This document shows, piece by piece, positions 16,963 to 23,651 of a DNA stretch of 36,599 nucleotides. The position numbers and the translations under genes were made by a program. Each line of letters opens with the position of its first letter. Within the stretch, counting starts at the first letter, position 1. Where the stretch lies: contig JAUSDQ010000158.1 in assembly GCA_030650525.1 (NCBI GenBank), positions 1 to 36,599 of the forward strand, read 5' to 3'. The notes under the pieces were generated by a model, which saw only the letters and a list, made by a program, of their open reading frames with translations, did not search any database and was not told the DNA's origin. Source of the DNA: Sulfuricaulis sp. Its GTDB lineage: Bacteria > Pseudomonadota > Gammaproteobacteria > Acidiferrobacterales > Sulfurifustaceae.

Positions 16963-18708
16963 ATGGCGATGAAAGCGCACAATTCTGAATTGAAGCCTGA
17001 CATGACGCTGGAAGTGCGTGCCGGCTTTGCGAGCGAAACCGGGAAACGTCCGGCCAACGAAGATTACGTGGCGGCTTGCACCGGAGGCGCCGAGCGCCGC
17101 CTGCGGCAGGATGTGCTGGCCGTCGTTGCCGACGGCATGGGCGGCGGACCGGGCGGACGGCTGGCGGCGGAGACGAGCGTACGCAGCTTCGTCGATGCCT
17201 ACTACAGCCTGCCGGAGACGCTGGGCGTGGATCGGCTGGCGGCGCGGTCGCTGGCGGCCGTCAACCGCTGGATCCATGCACAGGGGCAGCAAGACCCCGC
17301 GCTGAAAGGTATGGCGACAACCTTCAGCGCGCTCATCCTGCGTGGACGCAGCGCGCATCTGGCGCACGTGGGCGACACGCGCATCTACCGCCTGCGCGAG
17401 CATGTTCTGCAGCGCCTGACGCAGGATCACGTCCACGCCCATCCCGACATGCGGCACGTGCTGTACCGCGCCGTGGGCCTCGAGGCGAGCGTGCGCGCGG
17501 ATTACGCGGTGCACGACGTGAAAACCCACGACCGGTTTTTGCTGTGCAGCGACGGGGTGCACGGCGTGTTGTCCGACGCGCGCCTCCGCGCCATTCTGGA
17601 GGCGCGTGCCTCGCCGCAGGAAGATGCGCAGTGCCTGATCGCGGAGGCGCTGCAGGCGGGCAGCCAGGACAACGCCACCGCGCTCATCGTGGATGTCGTC
17701 GGCTTGCCGGCGGCGGATCGCGAGCAGATGGAATCGGCGTTCGCCGGCTTGCCTATCGCCGATCTGCCCAAGGCCGGCAACGTGGTGGACGGGTTTCGAT
17801 TACTGGAAATCATTTCCGACGGCCGTTACAGCCGCTTGTTCCGCGCCGAGGATACCCTGAGCCCGCGCGAGGTCATACTCAAATTCCCGCATCCGCGCGT
17901 GACCTCCGAGGCGCATTACCGGCGCGCTTTTGCGCGCGAGGCCTGGGTGGCGGCGCAGGTGCGCAGCCCCGGGGTCACGCAGGTCATCGAGTTGCCGCCC
18001 GGGCGCCAGACGCAGCTGTATTCGATCATGCCGTATTACACGGGCGAAAGCCTCGAAAAACGCTTGTTGCGCCATCCGCCGCTGCCGCTGAAGGAAGGCG
18101 TCGAGATCGGCCTGCGGCTGGCCAAGGCGGTCTATGCGCTGAATCGCGCGCGCATCATTCACCGCGATATCAAGCCCGAGAATGTCATGTTGACGCGCGA
18201 AGGCAAGACCCAGGCAACCGGATTGCGGTTGCTCGACCTCGGCGCGGCGCGGCTTCCGGGCGTGGAGGAATTCGGCGAGACGGAAATTCCCGGCACGCCG
18301 AGTTACATGGCGCCCGAATTATTCCACGGCGCCGCCGGCGATGAACGCTCCGACGTCTACGCGCTCGGCGTGACGCTCTATCGCCTGTTCAGCGCCGGTC
18401 ATTACCCCTATGGCGAGGTCGAGGCGTTCTCACATCCGCGCTTCACCAAACGCGTAGCGCTTAATCGCTATCGCCCCGATCTTCCGGCCTGGCTCGATGC
18501 GCTGCTCGCCAAGACGACCGCGGTGAATCCGATGGAACGTCACGGCGATGCCATGGAGCTGGCCTTTGAATTGGAAAACGGCATGACGCAGGGTGCCGGG
18601 ATGGTCATGCGCAAGCAGTCGTGGCATGAGCGCAACCCCCAGCGCTTCTGGCAGATTGTTTCGCTGTTACTCTTATTCGCGCTCATCGTTGCATTAAGCG
18701 CGAAGTAG
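16963..18708 (+). CDS. Membrane-anchored PP2C phosphatase-Ser/Thr kinase fusion
   Basis: 581 residues with two opposing signalling domains. Residues ~15-250 are a PP2C phosphatase: ANEDYVA, VADGMGG (Asp57), MATTFSAL, AHVGDTRIYRL, LLCSDGVHGVL and SQDNATALIVDV, which supply the metal ligands. Residues ~275-545 are a Hanks-type kinase: Lys307 in VILKFPHP, IIHRDIKPENVML with catalytic Asp402, a DLG (Asp425) in place of DFG, and GTPSYMAPEL. The glycine loop is degenerate (ISDGRYSRLF). A hydrophobic tail at ~561-579 (FWQIVSLLLLFALIVAL) anchors it with both domains in the cytoplasm. It lies 12 bases after narK, so it is co-transcribed; similar fusions sit beside nitrate transporters in other gammaproteobacteria. 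Its target is unknown. Start uncertain: ATG 16963, 16972 or 17002, none with a strong ribosome site. Confidence 0.9.
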   Translation: MAMKAHNSELKPDMTLEVRAGFASETGKRPANEDYVAACTGGAERRLRQDVLAVVADGMGGGPGGRLAAETSVRSFVDAYYSLPETLGVDRLAARSLAAVNRWIHAQGQQDPALKGMATTFSALILRGRSAHLAHVGDTRIYRLREHVLQRLTQDHVHAHPDMRHVLYRAVGLEASVRADYAVHDVKTHDRFLLCSDGVHGVLSDARLRAILEARASPQEDAQCLIAEALQAGSQDNATALIVDVVGLPAADREQMESAFAGLPIADLPKAGNVVDGFRLLEIISDGRYSRLFRAEDTLSPREVILKFPHPRVTSEAHYRRAFAREAWVAAQVRSPGVTQVIELPPGRQTQLYSIMPYYTGESLEKRLLRHPPLPLKEGVEIGLRLAKAVYALNRARIIHRDIKPENVMLTREGKTQATGLRLLDLGAARLPGVEEFGETEIPGTPSYMAPELFHGAAGDERSDVYALGVTLYRLFSAGHYPYGEVEAFSHPRFTKRVALNRYRPDLPAWLDALLAKTTAVNPMERHGDAMELAFELENGMTQGAGMVMRKQSWHERNPQRFWQIVSLLLLFALIVALSAK

Positions 18709-18719
18709 TTGTATTTCGT

Positions 18720-18736
18720 TGCACCAAATTCGTGCC
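18720..18736. promoter_or_regulatory. Candidate NtrC binding site upstream of nasT
   Basis: TGCACCAAATTCGTGCC: left half exact and right half four of six against TGCACC-N5-GGTGCA. Its centre is about 150 bases before the predicted start of the nasT sigma-54 promoter. It lies directly after the kinase stop codon (18708). Confidence 0.5.
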
Positions 18737-18852
18737 TCTCGGGCAATTTTCTCACTCATCTTGTGCGCGGCCACTCGCCCGTATCCCGGCGCCGCACGCC
18801 GATGCATGTCTAATTTCTTGATTACATGGAGTTCGCATTTTTAGCCAAGGTT

Positions 18853-18868
18853 TGGCACGGCGGTTGCT
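18853..18868 (+). promoter_or_regulatory. Sigma-54 promoter of nasT-nrtABD
   Basis: TGGCACGGCGGTTGCT is a full match to TGGCAC-N5-TTGCT with ten bases between GG (18854-18855) and GC (18866-18867). The start would be near 18879, about 26 bases before nasT ATG 18905, which has GGGAG six bases upstream. The rest of the 196-base gap holds only the NtrC-like site. Confidence 0.88.
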
Positions 18869-18904
18869 ATAGGGTTTGTGTAAGAGCAACGATGGGAGTA
18901 TGTA

Positions 18905-19492
18905 ATGGCAAGACTGCGCATTTTGCTGATGACCGAACGCCACGAGCGCGCGTTGCTGCTGGAGCAGACACTGGCCAGCGCCCACCATCAGGTGTCGGCG
19001 GTGATTCGGCCGGATGACGATCTCCTGCTTTACGTGCAACAGGCGCATCCCGATGCGCTCATCATTGACCTGATAGAGCCTACGCCCGATATTCTGCTGG
19101 GGTTGCGCCGGTTGGACGAGCAACAGCCGCTAGCGGTGGTGGTGTTCGTGGACCGCAGCGATAGTCAGATCATCCGGATGGCGGTGAAAGCCGGTGTGAG
19201 CGCCTATGTGGTGGACGGCTTCCAGCCCGCGCGCGTCGTGCCGGTGCTGGAAGCGGCGTGCGCGCGCTTCCAGGAATTTCAGGCGCTGCGCGGCGAGCGC
19301 GACCGGGCGCAGACCAAGCTCGCCGAACGCAAGAGCATCGAACGCGCCAAGGGTATCCTCATGCGCCGGCGCGCACTCGCCGAAGAACCGGCTTACCGGC
19401 TGCTGCGCAAGATGGCAATGGATCGTGGGCGGCAGCTGGCTGAGGTGGCGGAGAACATCATTACGGCGGAGGAAGTGCTCGCGCAGGGCTGA
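18905..19492 (+). CDS. nasT: ANTAR-domain antitermination regulator NasT
   Basis: 195 residues. The N-terminal ~120 residues are receiver-like: the usual phosphate-site Asp is kept (Asp55 in ALIIDLIEP), but the acidic pair after beta-1 is replaced by LLMTERHERA, so normal phosphorylation is unlikely. A coiled linker (about 120-140) leads to an ANTAR domain at ~135-190 (LAERKSIERAKGILMRRRALAEEPAYRLLRKMAMDRGRQLAEVAENI). ANTAR dimers bind RNA with paired hexaloop hairpins and prevent terminator folding; in known systems NasT is held inactive by the nitrate sensor NasS until nitrate is present. Here the matching RNA lies immediately downstream of the gene. No NasS gene is in the window. Confidence 0.95.
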   Translation: MARLRILLMTERHERALLLEQTLASAHHQVSAVIRPDDDLLLYVQQAHPDALIIDLIEPTPDILLGLRRLDEQQPLAVVVFVDRSDSQIIRMAVKAGVSAYVVDGFQPARVVPVLEAACARFQEFQALRGERDRAQTKLAERKSIERAKGILMRRRALAEEPAYRLLRKMAMDRGRQLAEVAENIITAEEVLAQG

Positions 19493-19521
19493 GCGCGGCG
19501 CGGAAAACAGAATTTCAAGAG

Positions 19522-19562
19522 GCGGTCCAACGGCGGGCCGCGGTATGGACAACGGCGTCCAT
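19522..19562 (+). promoter_or_regulatory. ANTAR target: tandem hexaloop hairpins in nrtA leader
   Basis: Hairpin P1: 19522-19528 pairs with 19535-19541 (7 bp, one G-U) around the loop AACGGC. After a three-base linker, hairpin P2: 19545-19550 (ATGGAC) pairs with 19557-19562 (GTCCAT), 6 bp, around the same loop AACGGC. Both hexaloops carry A at position 1 and G at position 4, as the published ANTAR target model requires. The second half of P2 is also the 5' arm of the terminator that follows, so binding by NasT would let transcription continue into nrtA. Confidence 0.93.
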
Positions 19563-19603
19563 TCGTTCGGGAATTTTCCCGGAAGAGTGGGCGCCTTTTT
19601 TTT
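19554..19603 (+). terminator. Conditional intrinsic terminator before nrtA
   Basis: The 5' arm 19554-19563 (GGCGTCCATT) pairs with 19586-19595 (AGTGGGCGCC) over ten positions, two of them G-U. It encloses a small inner hairpin (19568-19572 with 19577-19581) and is followed by eight T residues (19596-19603). It shares bases 19554-19562 with hairpin P2, so the two cannot coexist. This makes the nasT-nrtA gap a complete attenuator. Confidence 0.92.
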
Positions 19604-19629
19604 GGCAATCAACTTGAGGAGTCGAAACG

Positions 19630-20907
19630 ATGAGTGACAAGAAGACGGTGAAGCGGCAGACGCCACAACCCGGGGACGTATCGCGTCGTAAGTTCTTGAA
19701 GACGGGACTGGCGGGATTCGGTGTCCTAGGCCTGTCCGGCATCGCGCCGGGCCTGCGTGCCGCGGCCTGGGCCGCGGGCTCCGATGCGCCGGAGAAGCCC
19801 GAGGTCAAAATCGGTTTCATCCCGCTGACCGACTGCGCCAGCGTCGCGATCGCCTCGGAGCTGGGCTTCGACAAGAAGTACGGCATCAAGATCACGCCGT
19901 CCAAGGAAGCGAGCTGGGCGGCGGTGCGCGACAAGCTGGTGAACGGCGAGCTTGACGCCGCGCACGTGCTCTACGGCCTGATCTATGGCGTGCAGATGGG
20001 CATCAGCGGTCCGAAGAAGGACATGGCCGTGCTCATGAACCTGAACCACAACGGTCAGGCGATCACGCTCTCGAACAAGCTCAAGGAAAAGGGCGTGACG
20101 GATGGCGCCAGCCTCAAGAAACTGATCGATACCGACAAGCGCGAGTACATCTTCGCGCAGACCTTCCCGACCGGTACCCACGCCATGTGGCTGCATTACT
20201 GGCTCGCGGCCAACGGCATCAATCCGTTGACCGATGTGAAGACCATCGTCGTGCCCCCACCGCAGATGGTGGCGAACATGCGCGTCGGCAACATGGACGG
20301 CTACTGCGTCGGCGAGCCCTGGGGTGCGCGCGCCATCTTCGACAACATCGGTTTTACCGGCATCACCACTCAGGACATCTGGAAGGATCATCCTGAAAAA
20401 GTGCTCGGCACGCGGCTTGAGTTCGTGCAGCAGTATCCGAACACCGCGCGCGCCATGACCGCGGCCATCCTCGATGCGTCGAAGTACATCGACACCATGG
20501 CCAACCGCCCGAAGGTCTCGCAAATCATCGCGCAAAAGTCCTACGTCAACACCGAGGCGAGCGTGATCGAAGGCCGCATGAAGGGCGAGTACGACAACGG
20601 CATCGGCAGGAAGTGGAAGGACGCGAACTACATGAAGTTCTACAACGACGGCAAAGTGAACTTCCCGTACCTGTCGGACGGCACCTGGTTTCTCACCCAG
20701 CACAAGCGCTGGGGTTTGCTGAAGGAGGACGTGGATTATATGGCGGTGGCCAGGCAGGTGAACCAGATCGAAGTCTATAAACAGGCGGCTGCGGCGGCCA
20801 AGGTGCCGCTGTATCCCGAGCTGCGCACCAGCAAGCTGGTGGACGGCGTGGTGTGGGACGGCAAGGACCCGAAGGCCTATGCCGCTGGTTTCAAAATCAA
20901 GGCCTGA
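19630..20907 (+). CDS. nrtA: Nitrate ABC transporter substrate-binding protein
   Basis: 425 residues. It binds nitrate in the periplasm and delivers it to NrtB. The N-terminus has a twin-arginine export signal (SRRKFLKTGLAGFG, residues ~18-31, then a hydrophobic stretch to AAAWAAG), so it is exported folded. The mature part matches the NrtA/CmpA group: KIGFIPLTDCASVAIASELGFDKKYGI, DAAHVLYGLIYG, YIFAQTFPTGTHAMWLHYWLAANGI, PPPQMVANMRVGNMDGYCVGEPWGARA, WKDHPEKVLGTR. The signal peptide argues against its being the soluble nitrate sensor NasS, a homologue without one. GAGGAG eight bases before ATG 19630 decides the start. It is the first gene behind the attenuator. Confidence 0.95.
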   Translation: MSDKKTVKRQTPQPGDVSRRKFLKTGLAGFGVLGLSGIAPGLRAAAWAAGSDAPEKPEVKIGFIPLTDCASVAIASELGFDKKYGIKITPSKEASWAAVRDKLVNGELDAAHVLYGLIYGVQMGISGPKKDMAVLMNLNHNGQAITLSNKLKEKGVTDGASLKKLIDTDKREYIFAQTFPTGTHAMWLHYWLAANGINPLTDVKTIVVPPPQMVANMRVGNMDGYCVGEPWGARAIFDNIGFTGITTQDIWKDHPEKVLGTRLEFVQQYPNTARAMTAAILDASKYIDTMANRPKVSQIIAQKSYVNTEASVIEGRMKGEYDNGIGRKWKDANYMKFYNDGKVNFPYLSDGTWFLTQHKRWGLLKEDVDYMAVARQVNQIEVYKQAAAAAKVPLYPELRTSKLVDGVVWDGKDPKAYAAGFKIKA

Positions 20908-20935
20908 CGCCGCGGTTCACGAAAAGGAGAAAACC

Positions 20936-21817
20936 ATGAGTGTCGTGCGAATGAAGAAAGAGCAGCCCGACGTCGTTGCTGAAAAGCCCGCACCGGCGCG
21001 GGCGACGACCGCGCCGGTGCCGCCACTGTCCGCGGGCCCGAGCCGGTGGCAGCTGGCCGCGCGGGCGTTCCAGCACAACGTGCTGCCGCCGCTACTCGGG
21101 TTGACGGCCTTTGTATTGCTGTGGGCGCTGGTGTCCGCCTCCAGCGAATTGCCGGGCCCGGCCAAGACCTTCGATTCCGCGGTCCAGGTGTTCAGCGATC
21201 CGTTCTACGACCGCGGCCCCAACGATCAGGGCATCGGCTGGAATGTCCTGCTGTCGCTCGCGCGCGTCGGCATAGGCTTCGGCCTGGCCGCGCTGGTCGG
21301 CATTCCGCTCGGGTTCCTGATCGGCTATTTCGGTTTCCTGAATCGCATGATGGCGCCGATCATCAGCGTATTGCGGCCGGTCTCGCCGCTCGCATGGCTG
21401 CCGATCGGGTTGTACGTCTTCAAGCAGGCGCAGCCGGCGGCCATCTGGGTGATCTTCATCTCGAGCCTGTGGCCGATGGTGCTCAATACCGCGTCCGGCG
21501 TGACCCAGGTACCGCAGGATTATCTCAACGTCGCGCGCGTGCTGAAGCTGTCGCCGTGGAAGATGTTCAGCCGCATCCTGTTCCCGGCGGTGCTGCCGTA
21601 CATGCTCACCGGCGTGCGCCTGTCGATCGGTGTTGCGTGGCTCGTGATCGTGGCGGCCGAGATGCTCACCGGCGGCATCGGTCTCGGCTTCTGGGTGTGG
21701 GACGAGTGGAACAACCTTAACGTCGAGCACATCATCATCGCCATCTTCGTCGTCGGCATCGTCGGCCTGTTACTGGAACAGGCGATCCTGCTGGTGGCGC
21801 GCCGGTTCCGGTATTAG
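20936..21817 (+). CDS. nrtB: Nitrate ABC transporter permease
   Basis: 293 residues. It forms the membrane channel of the nitrate importer. A cytoplasmic N-terminal tail rich in Pro and Ala (residues 1-40) is followed by about six helices (NVLPPLLGLTAFVLLWALVS; LLSLARVGIGFGLAALVGIPLGFLIGY; IGVAWLVIVAAEMLTGG; IIIAIFVVGIVGLLLEQAIL). The coupling-helix region that contacts the ATPase is around QVPQDYLNVARVLKLSPWKMFSRILFPAVLPYMLTGVR. Start set at 20936 by AAGGAG; an ATG at 20879 lies inside nrtA and would add 19 unrelated residues. It starts 28 bases after nrtA. Confidence 0.95.
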   Translation: MSVVRMKKEQPDVVAEKPAPARATTAPVPPLSAGPSRWQLAARAFQHNVLPPLLGLTAFVLLWALVSASSELPGPAKTFDSAVQVFSDPFYDRGPNDQGIGWNVLLSLARVGIGFGLAALVGIPLGFLIGYFGFLNRMMAPIISVLRPVSPLAWLPIGLYVFKQAQPAAIWVIFISSLWPMVLNTASGVTQVPQDYLNVARVLKLSPWKMFSRILFPAVLPYMLTGVRLSIGVAWLVIVAAEMLTGGIGLGFWVWDEWNNLNVEHIIIAIFVVGIVGLLLEQAILLVARRFRY

Positions 21818-21845
21818 CAGGAAGTGCGTGCACGAAGCGCGCGCC

Positions 21846-21945
21846 TCGGCTCGCCCCCTTCTCCCCTTGCGGGAGAAGGGGTGGGGATGAGGGGGGGTGC
21901 GGAGCGCGTTCGGCTCGCCTCCCTCTCCCGCAGTTTGGGAAAAGG
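21846..21945. repeat. Palindromic repeat between nrtB and nrtD
   Basis: A perfect 11-bp stem (21855-21865 CCCCTTCTCCC with 21871-21881) around CTTGC, followed by TGGGGATGAGGGG, then a second, decayed copy. The two are introduced by direct repeats TCGGCTCGCC at 21846-21855 and 21910-21919. The centre resembles the palindrome inside queA. It fills most of the 172-base gap; nrtD has its own GAGGTG before ATG 21990. The stem has no T-run, so read-through is expected. Confidence 0.8.
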
Positions 21946-21989
21946 TGAATCAGTTGGTTTAAAGCCACTAGTTTTTAATGAGGTGATTC

Positions 21990-22841
21990 ATGGGAAAGTT
22001 CGTGCAAATCGAAAACGTGTCCATGGTGTTCGACACGCGTGGCGGTCGCTATATCGCGCTGGAGAACGTGAACCTGAACATCCGGCAGGGTGAGTTCGTC
22101 TCCATCATCGGCCACTCGGGTTGCGGCAAGTCAACACTGTTGAACCTGGTGGCGGGACTGCTGGAGTCAACGACCGGTGTGCTGCTTGTCGCCAACCGCG
22201 AGATCGCCGGTCCGGGACCGGATCGCGCCGTCGTGTTCCAGAATCACTCGCTGCTGCCATGGTTGACCTGTTTTGGCAACGTATATCTGGCGGTCGAGCG
22301 CGTTTTCAGCGCCGCCGAGGGCCGTGCCGAACTCAAGCGGCGCACGCGCGAGGCGCTGGCGCTGGTCGGGCTCACGCATGCAGAGCAGAAATACCCGCAC
22401 GAGCTCTCCGGCGGCATGAAGCAGCGCGTCGGCATTGCGCGGGCGCTGGCAATGCAGCCGAAGGTGCTGCTGCTCGACGAGCCGCTGGGCGCGCTCGATG
22501 CGCTCACCCGCGCTAATCTCCAGGATGAGCTGATGCGCATCGTCGCGACCGCGGGCAGCACGACGCTCATGGTGACGCACGACGTCGACGAGGCGGTGCT
22601 GCTGTCGGATCGCATCGTCATGATGACCAACGGGGCTCAAACAGGGGGGATGAATTCCCCCGCCGCCCCGGGCGAAGCCCTAAGGGCGGCTCCCCCCTCT
22701 GGTGCGACCATCGGCGAGATTCTCGAAATCGACTTGCCGCGCCCGCGCGCGCGACTGGAGCTGGTGCAGGACGCCCATTACCTGCGCTTGCGCGGCGAGG
22801 TGCTTAAGTTCCTGTACGCGCGCGAGGTCAAGGCGGCTTGA
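21990..22841 (+). CDS. nrtD: Nitrate ABC transporter ATPase
   Basis: 283 residues. It powers nitrate import through NrtB. Walker A is GHSGCGKST (residues 41-49), the Q-loop VVFQNHSLLPWLTCFGNV, the ABC signature LSGGMKQRVGIARAL, Walker B VLLLDEPLGALDALT, and the switch VTHDVDEAVLLSDRIVMMTNG. It lacks the extra substrate-binding domain of cyanobacterial NrtC, so it is of the short NrtD/NasD type. Residues ~217-237, between MMTNG and ATIGEILEIDLPRPR, are an insertion of about 21 residues not seen in relatives, encoded by a nested palindrome; it lies after the catalytic core, in the C-terminal extension, so the enzyme may tolerate it. Start backed by GAGGTG. Confidence 0.94.
   Translation: MGKFVQIENVSMVFDTRGGRYIALENVNLNIRQGEFVSIIGHSGCGKSTLLNLVAGLLESTTGVLLVANREIAGPGPDRAVVFQNHSLLPWLTCFGNVYLAVERVFSAAEGRAELKRRTREALALVGLTHAEQKYPHELSGGMKQRVGIARALAMQPKVLLLDEPLGALDALTRANLQDELMRIVATAGSTTLMVTHDVDEAVLLSDRIVMMTNGAQTGGMNSPAAPGEALRAAPPSGATIGEILEIDLPRPRARLELVQDAHYLRLRGEVLKFLYAREVKAA
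22643..22698. repeat. In-frame palindromic insertion inside nrtD
   Basis: Nested stem: 22643-22650 (AGGGGGGA) pairs with 22691-22698; 22662-22668 (GCCGCCC) pairs with 22684-22690; 22670-22673 (GGGC) pairs with 22677-22680 around GAA. The one-sided loop 22651-22661 ends in CCCCC. The palindrome plus a few flanking bases accounts for the ~63 extra bases relative to relatives of NrtD, keeps the frame and contains no stop. It is unlike the queA insertion in sequence. Confidence 0.75.
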
Positions 22842-22871
22842 TTCAAAGAAATGTGAAAACTCGTTTTTGTC

Positions 22872-22940
22872 GTCATGCCCGCGAAGGCGGGCATCCAGAA
22901 GCAACTGAAAACCCTGGATTCCCGCCTGCGCGGGAATGAC
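22872..22940. repeat. Inverted repeat GTCATGCCCGC...GCGGGAATGAC
   Basis: The left part GTCATGCCCGCGAAGGCGGG and the right part CCCGCCTGCGCGGGAATGAC are imperfect inverted copies, each itself a small hairpin, separated by CATCCAGAAGCAACTG and CTGGATT. Translated on the minus strand it gives SFPRRRESR and MPAFAGMT, peptides that recur as false ORFs in many proteobacterial genomes. It lies 30 bases after nrtD. Confidence 0.88.
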
Positions 22941-22978
22941 AGCAACAGATAGAGAGTTTTTGGGATTTCGAGGGATAC

Positions 22979-23095
22979 ATGTTCACGCAAGCCATGATGC
23001 AGAATCTGGGCGCGCTCAAGATCGGCTGGTATTGGTTGCTGGTGGTGCTGGCGCGCGGTATTCATGGGGTCAGGAAACTGAAACAGGAGAAGTAA
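22979..23095 (+). CDS. Small hydrophobic protein, 38 residues
   Basis: ATG 22979, with GAGGG five bases upstream, opens a 38-codon frame ending TAA 23093-23095. The product starts MFTQAMMQNLGALKIG, has one short hydrophobic run (about residues 15-25, IGWYWLLVVLA) and a basic end (RKLKQEK). It could be a single-pass or peripheral membrane peptide. I do not recognise it. It is placed after nrtD and four bases before the next gene, so it reads as an operon member, but its size leaves real doubt that it is a gene. Confidence 0.55.
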   Translation: MFTQAMMQNLGALKIGWYWLLVVLARGIHGVRKLKQEK

Positions 23096-23099
23096 GACA

Positions 23100-23585
23100 A
23101 TGCGCTCACGGTGGTTGCAAATCCGAGGCGATCCCTCGGTACGCCGGTTCGTGTTCGATCAGGCGCGCGTCGCGAACGAATTCGATCGGCATATCGAGGA
23201 GGTGCTGGCGCGCATCGAGATATTGCTCCTGGGGCACGGCGTGTTCCACGCCAAGGTGCATTTCTCCACCGGCCAGGTGACGTTGTGGCTGCTCAACGAT
23301 CCGCTGCGTTACCGTGTGCACGTCACGGAAGAGTTCCTCGACCCGGAGCTGTGCCGCATCTATCCGTGCTCGTCCTACACCGGCGAGGCGATCGTGCCTT
23401 CCCCGGAAATTCCGAAAATACTGGGCGAGTTCAAACGCCTGCGCTCGCTGGACAATCATATCTACCTGCGCGCCGGCTCGCTCAACGTGGTCAACGGCCT
23501 CGTCGGCCTCAATTTCTCTTGCGACGGCAGTCACTATCTCAACTATGCCGATTTTCTTACTCATGCCCGGGAACTGTACGGTTAA
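23100..23585 (+). CDS. Unrecognised 161-residue protein at the end of the nitrate operon
   Basis: 161 residues, no signal peptide or membrane helix, mixed alpha/beta composition: a helical N-terminal third (ANEFDRHIEEVLARIEILLLGHGVFHAKVHF) followed by beta-like segments (QVTLWLLNDPLRYRVHVTEEF), two Cys (CRIYPC) and a C-terminal NFSCDGSHYLNYADFLTHARELYG. I recognise no family. It begins four bases after the 38-residue gene, with AGGAG about ten bases before its ATG, and is the last plus-strand gene of the nitrate region, so it is likely expressed with nrtABD. A role in nitrate assimilation is inferred from position only. Confidence 0.8.
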   Translation: MRSRWLQIRGDPSVRRFVFDQARVANEFDRHIEEVLARIEILLLGHGVFHAKVHFSTGQVTLWLLNDPLRYRVHVTEEFLDPELCRIYPCSSYTGEAIVPSPEIPKILGEFKRLRSLDNHIYLRAGSLNVVNGLVGLNFSCDGSHYLNYADFLTHARELYG

Positions 23586-23651
23586 TGGCGTATGAGTCTG
23601 GCGCTGGTTCAGCCCCCCCCGGGCTCGGAGAGCGTGTGCGCCTATTCAGAC

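Noticed and set aside
19726-20703. 325-codon minus-strand frame opposite nrtA
   Set aside because: Antisense shadow typical of GC-rich genes; rich in His, Arg and Val with no motif.
22778-23065. 95-codon minus-strand frame with SFPRRRESR and MPAFAGMT
   Set aside because: This is the well-known false translation of a dispersed inverted repeat.
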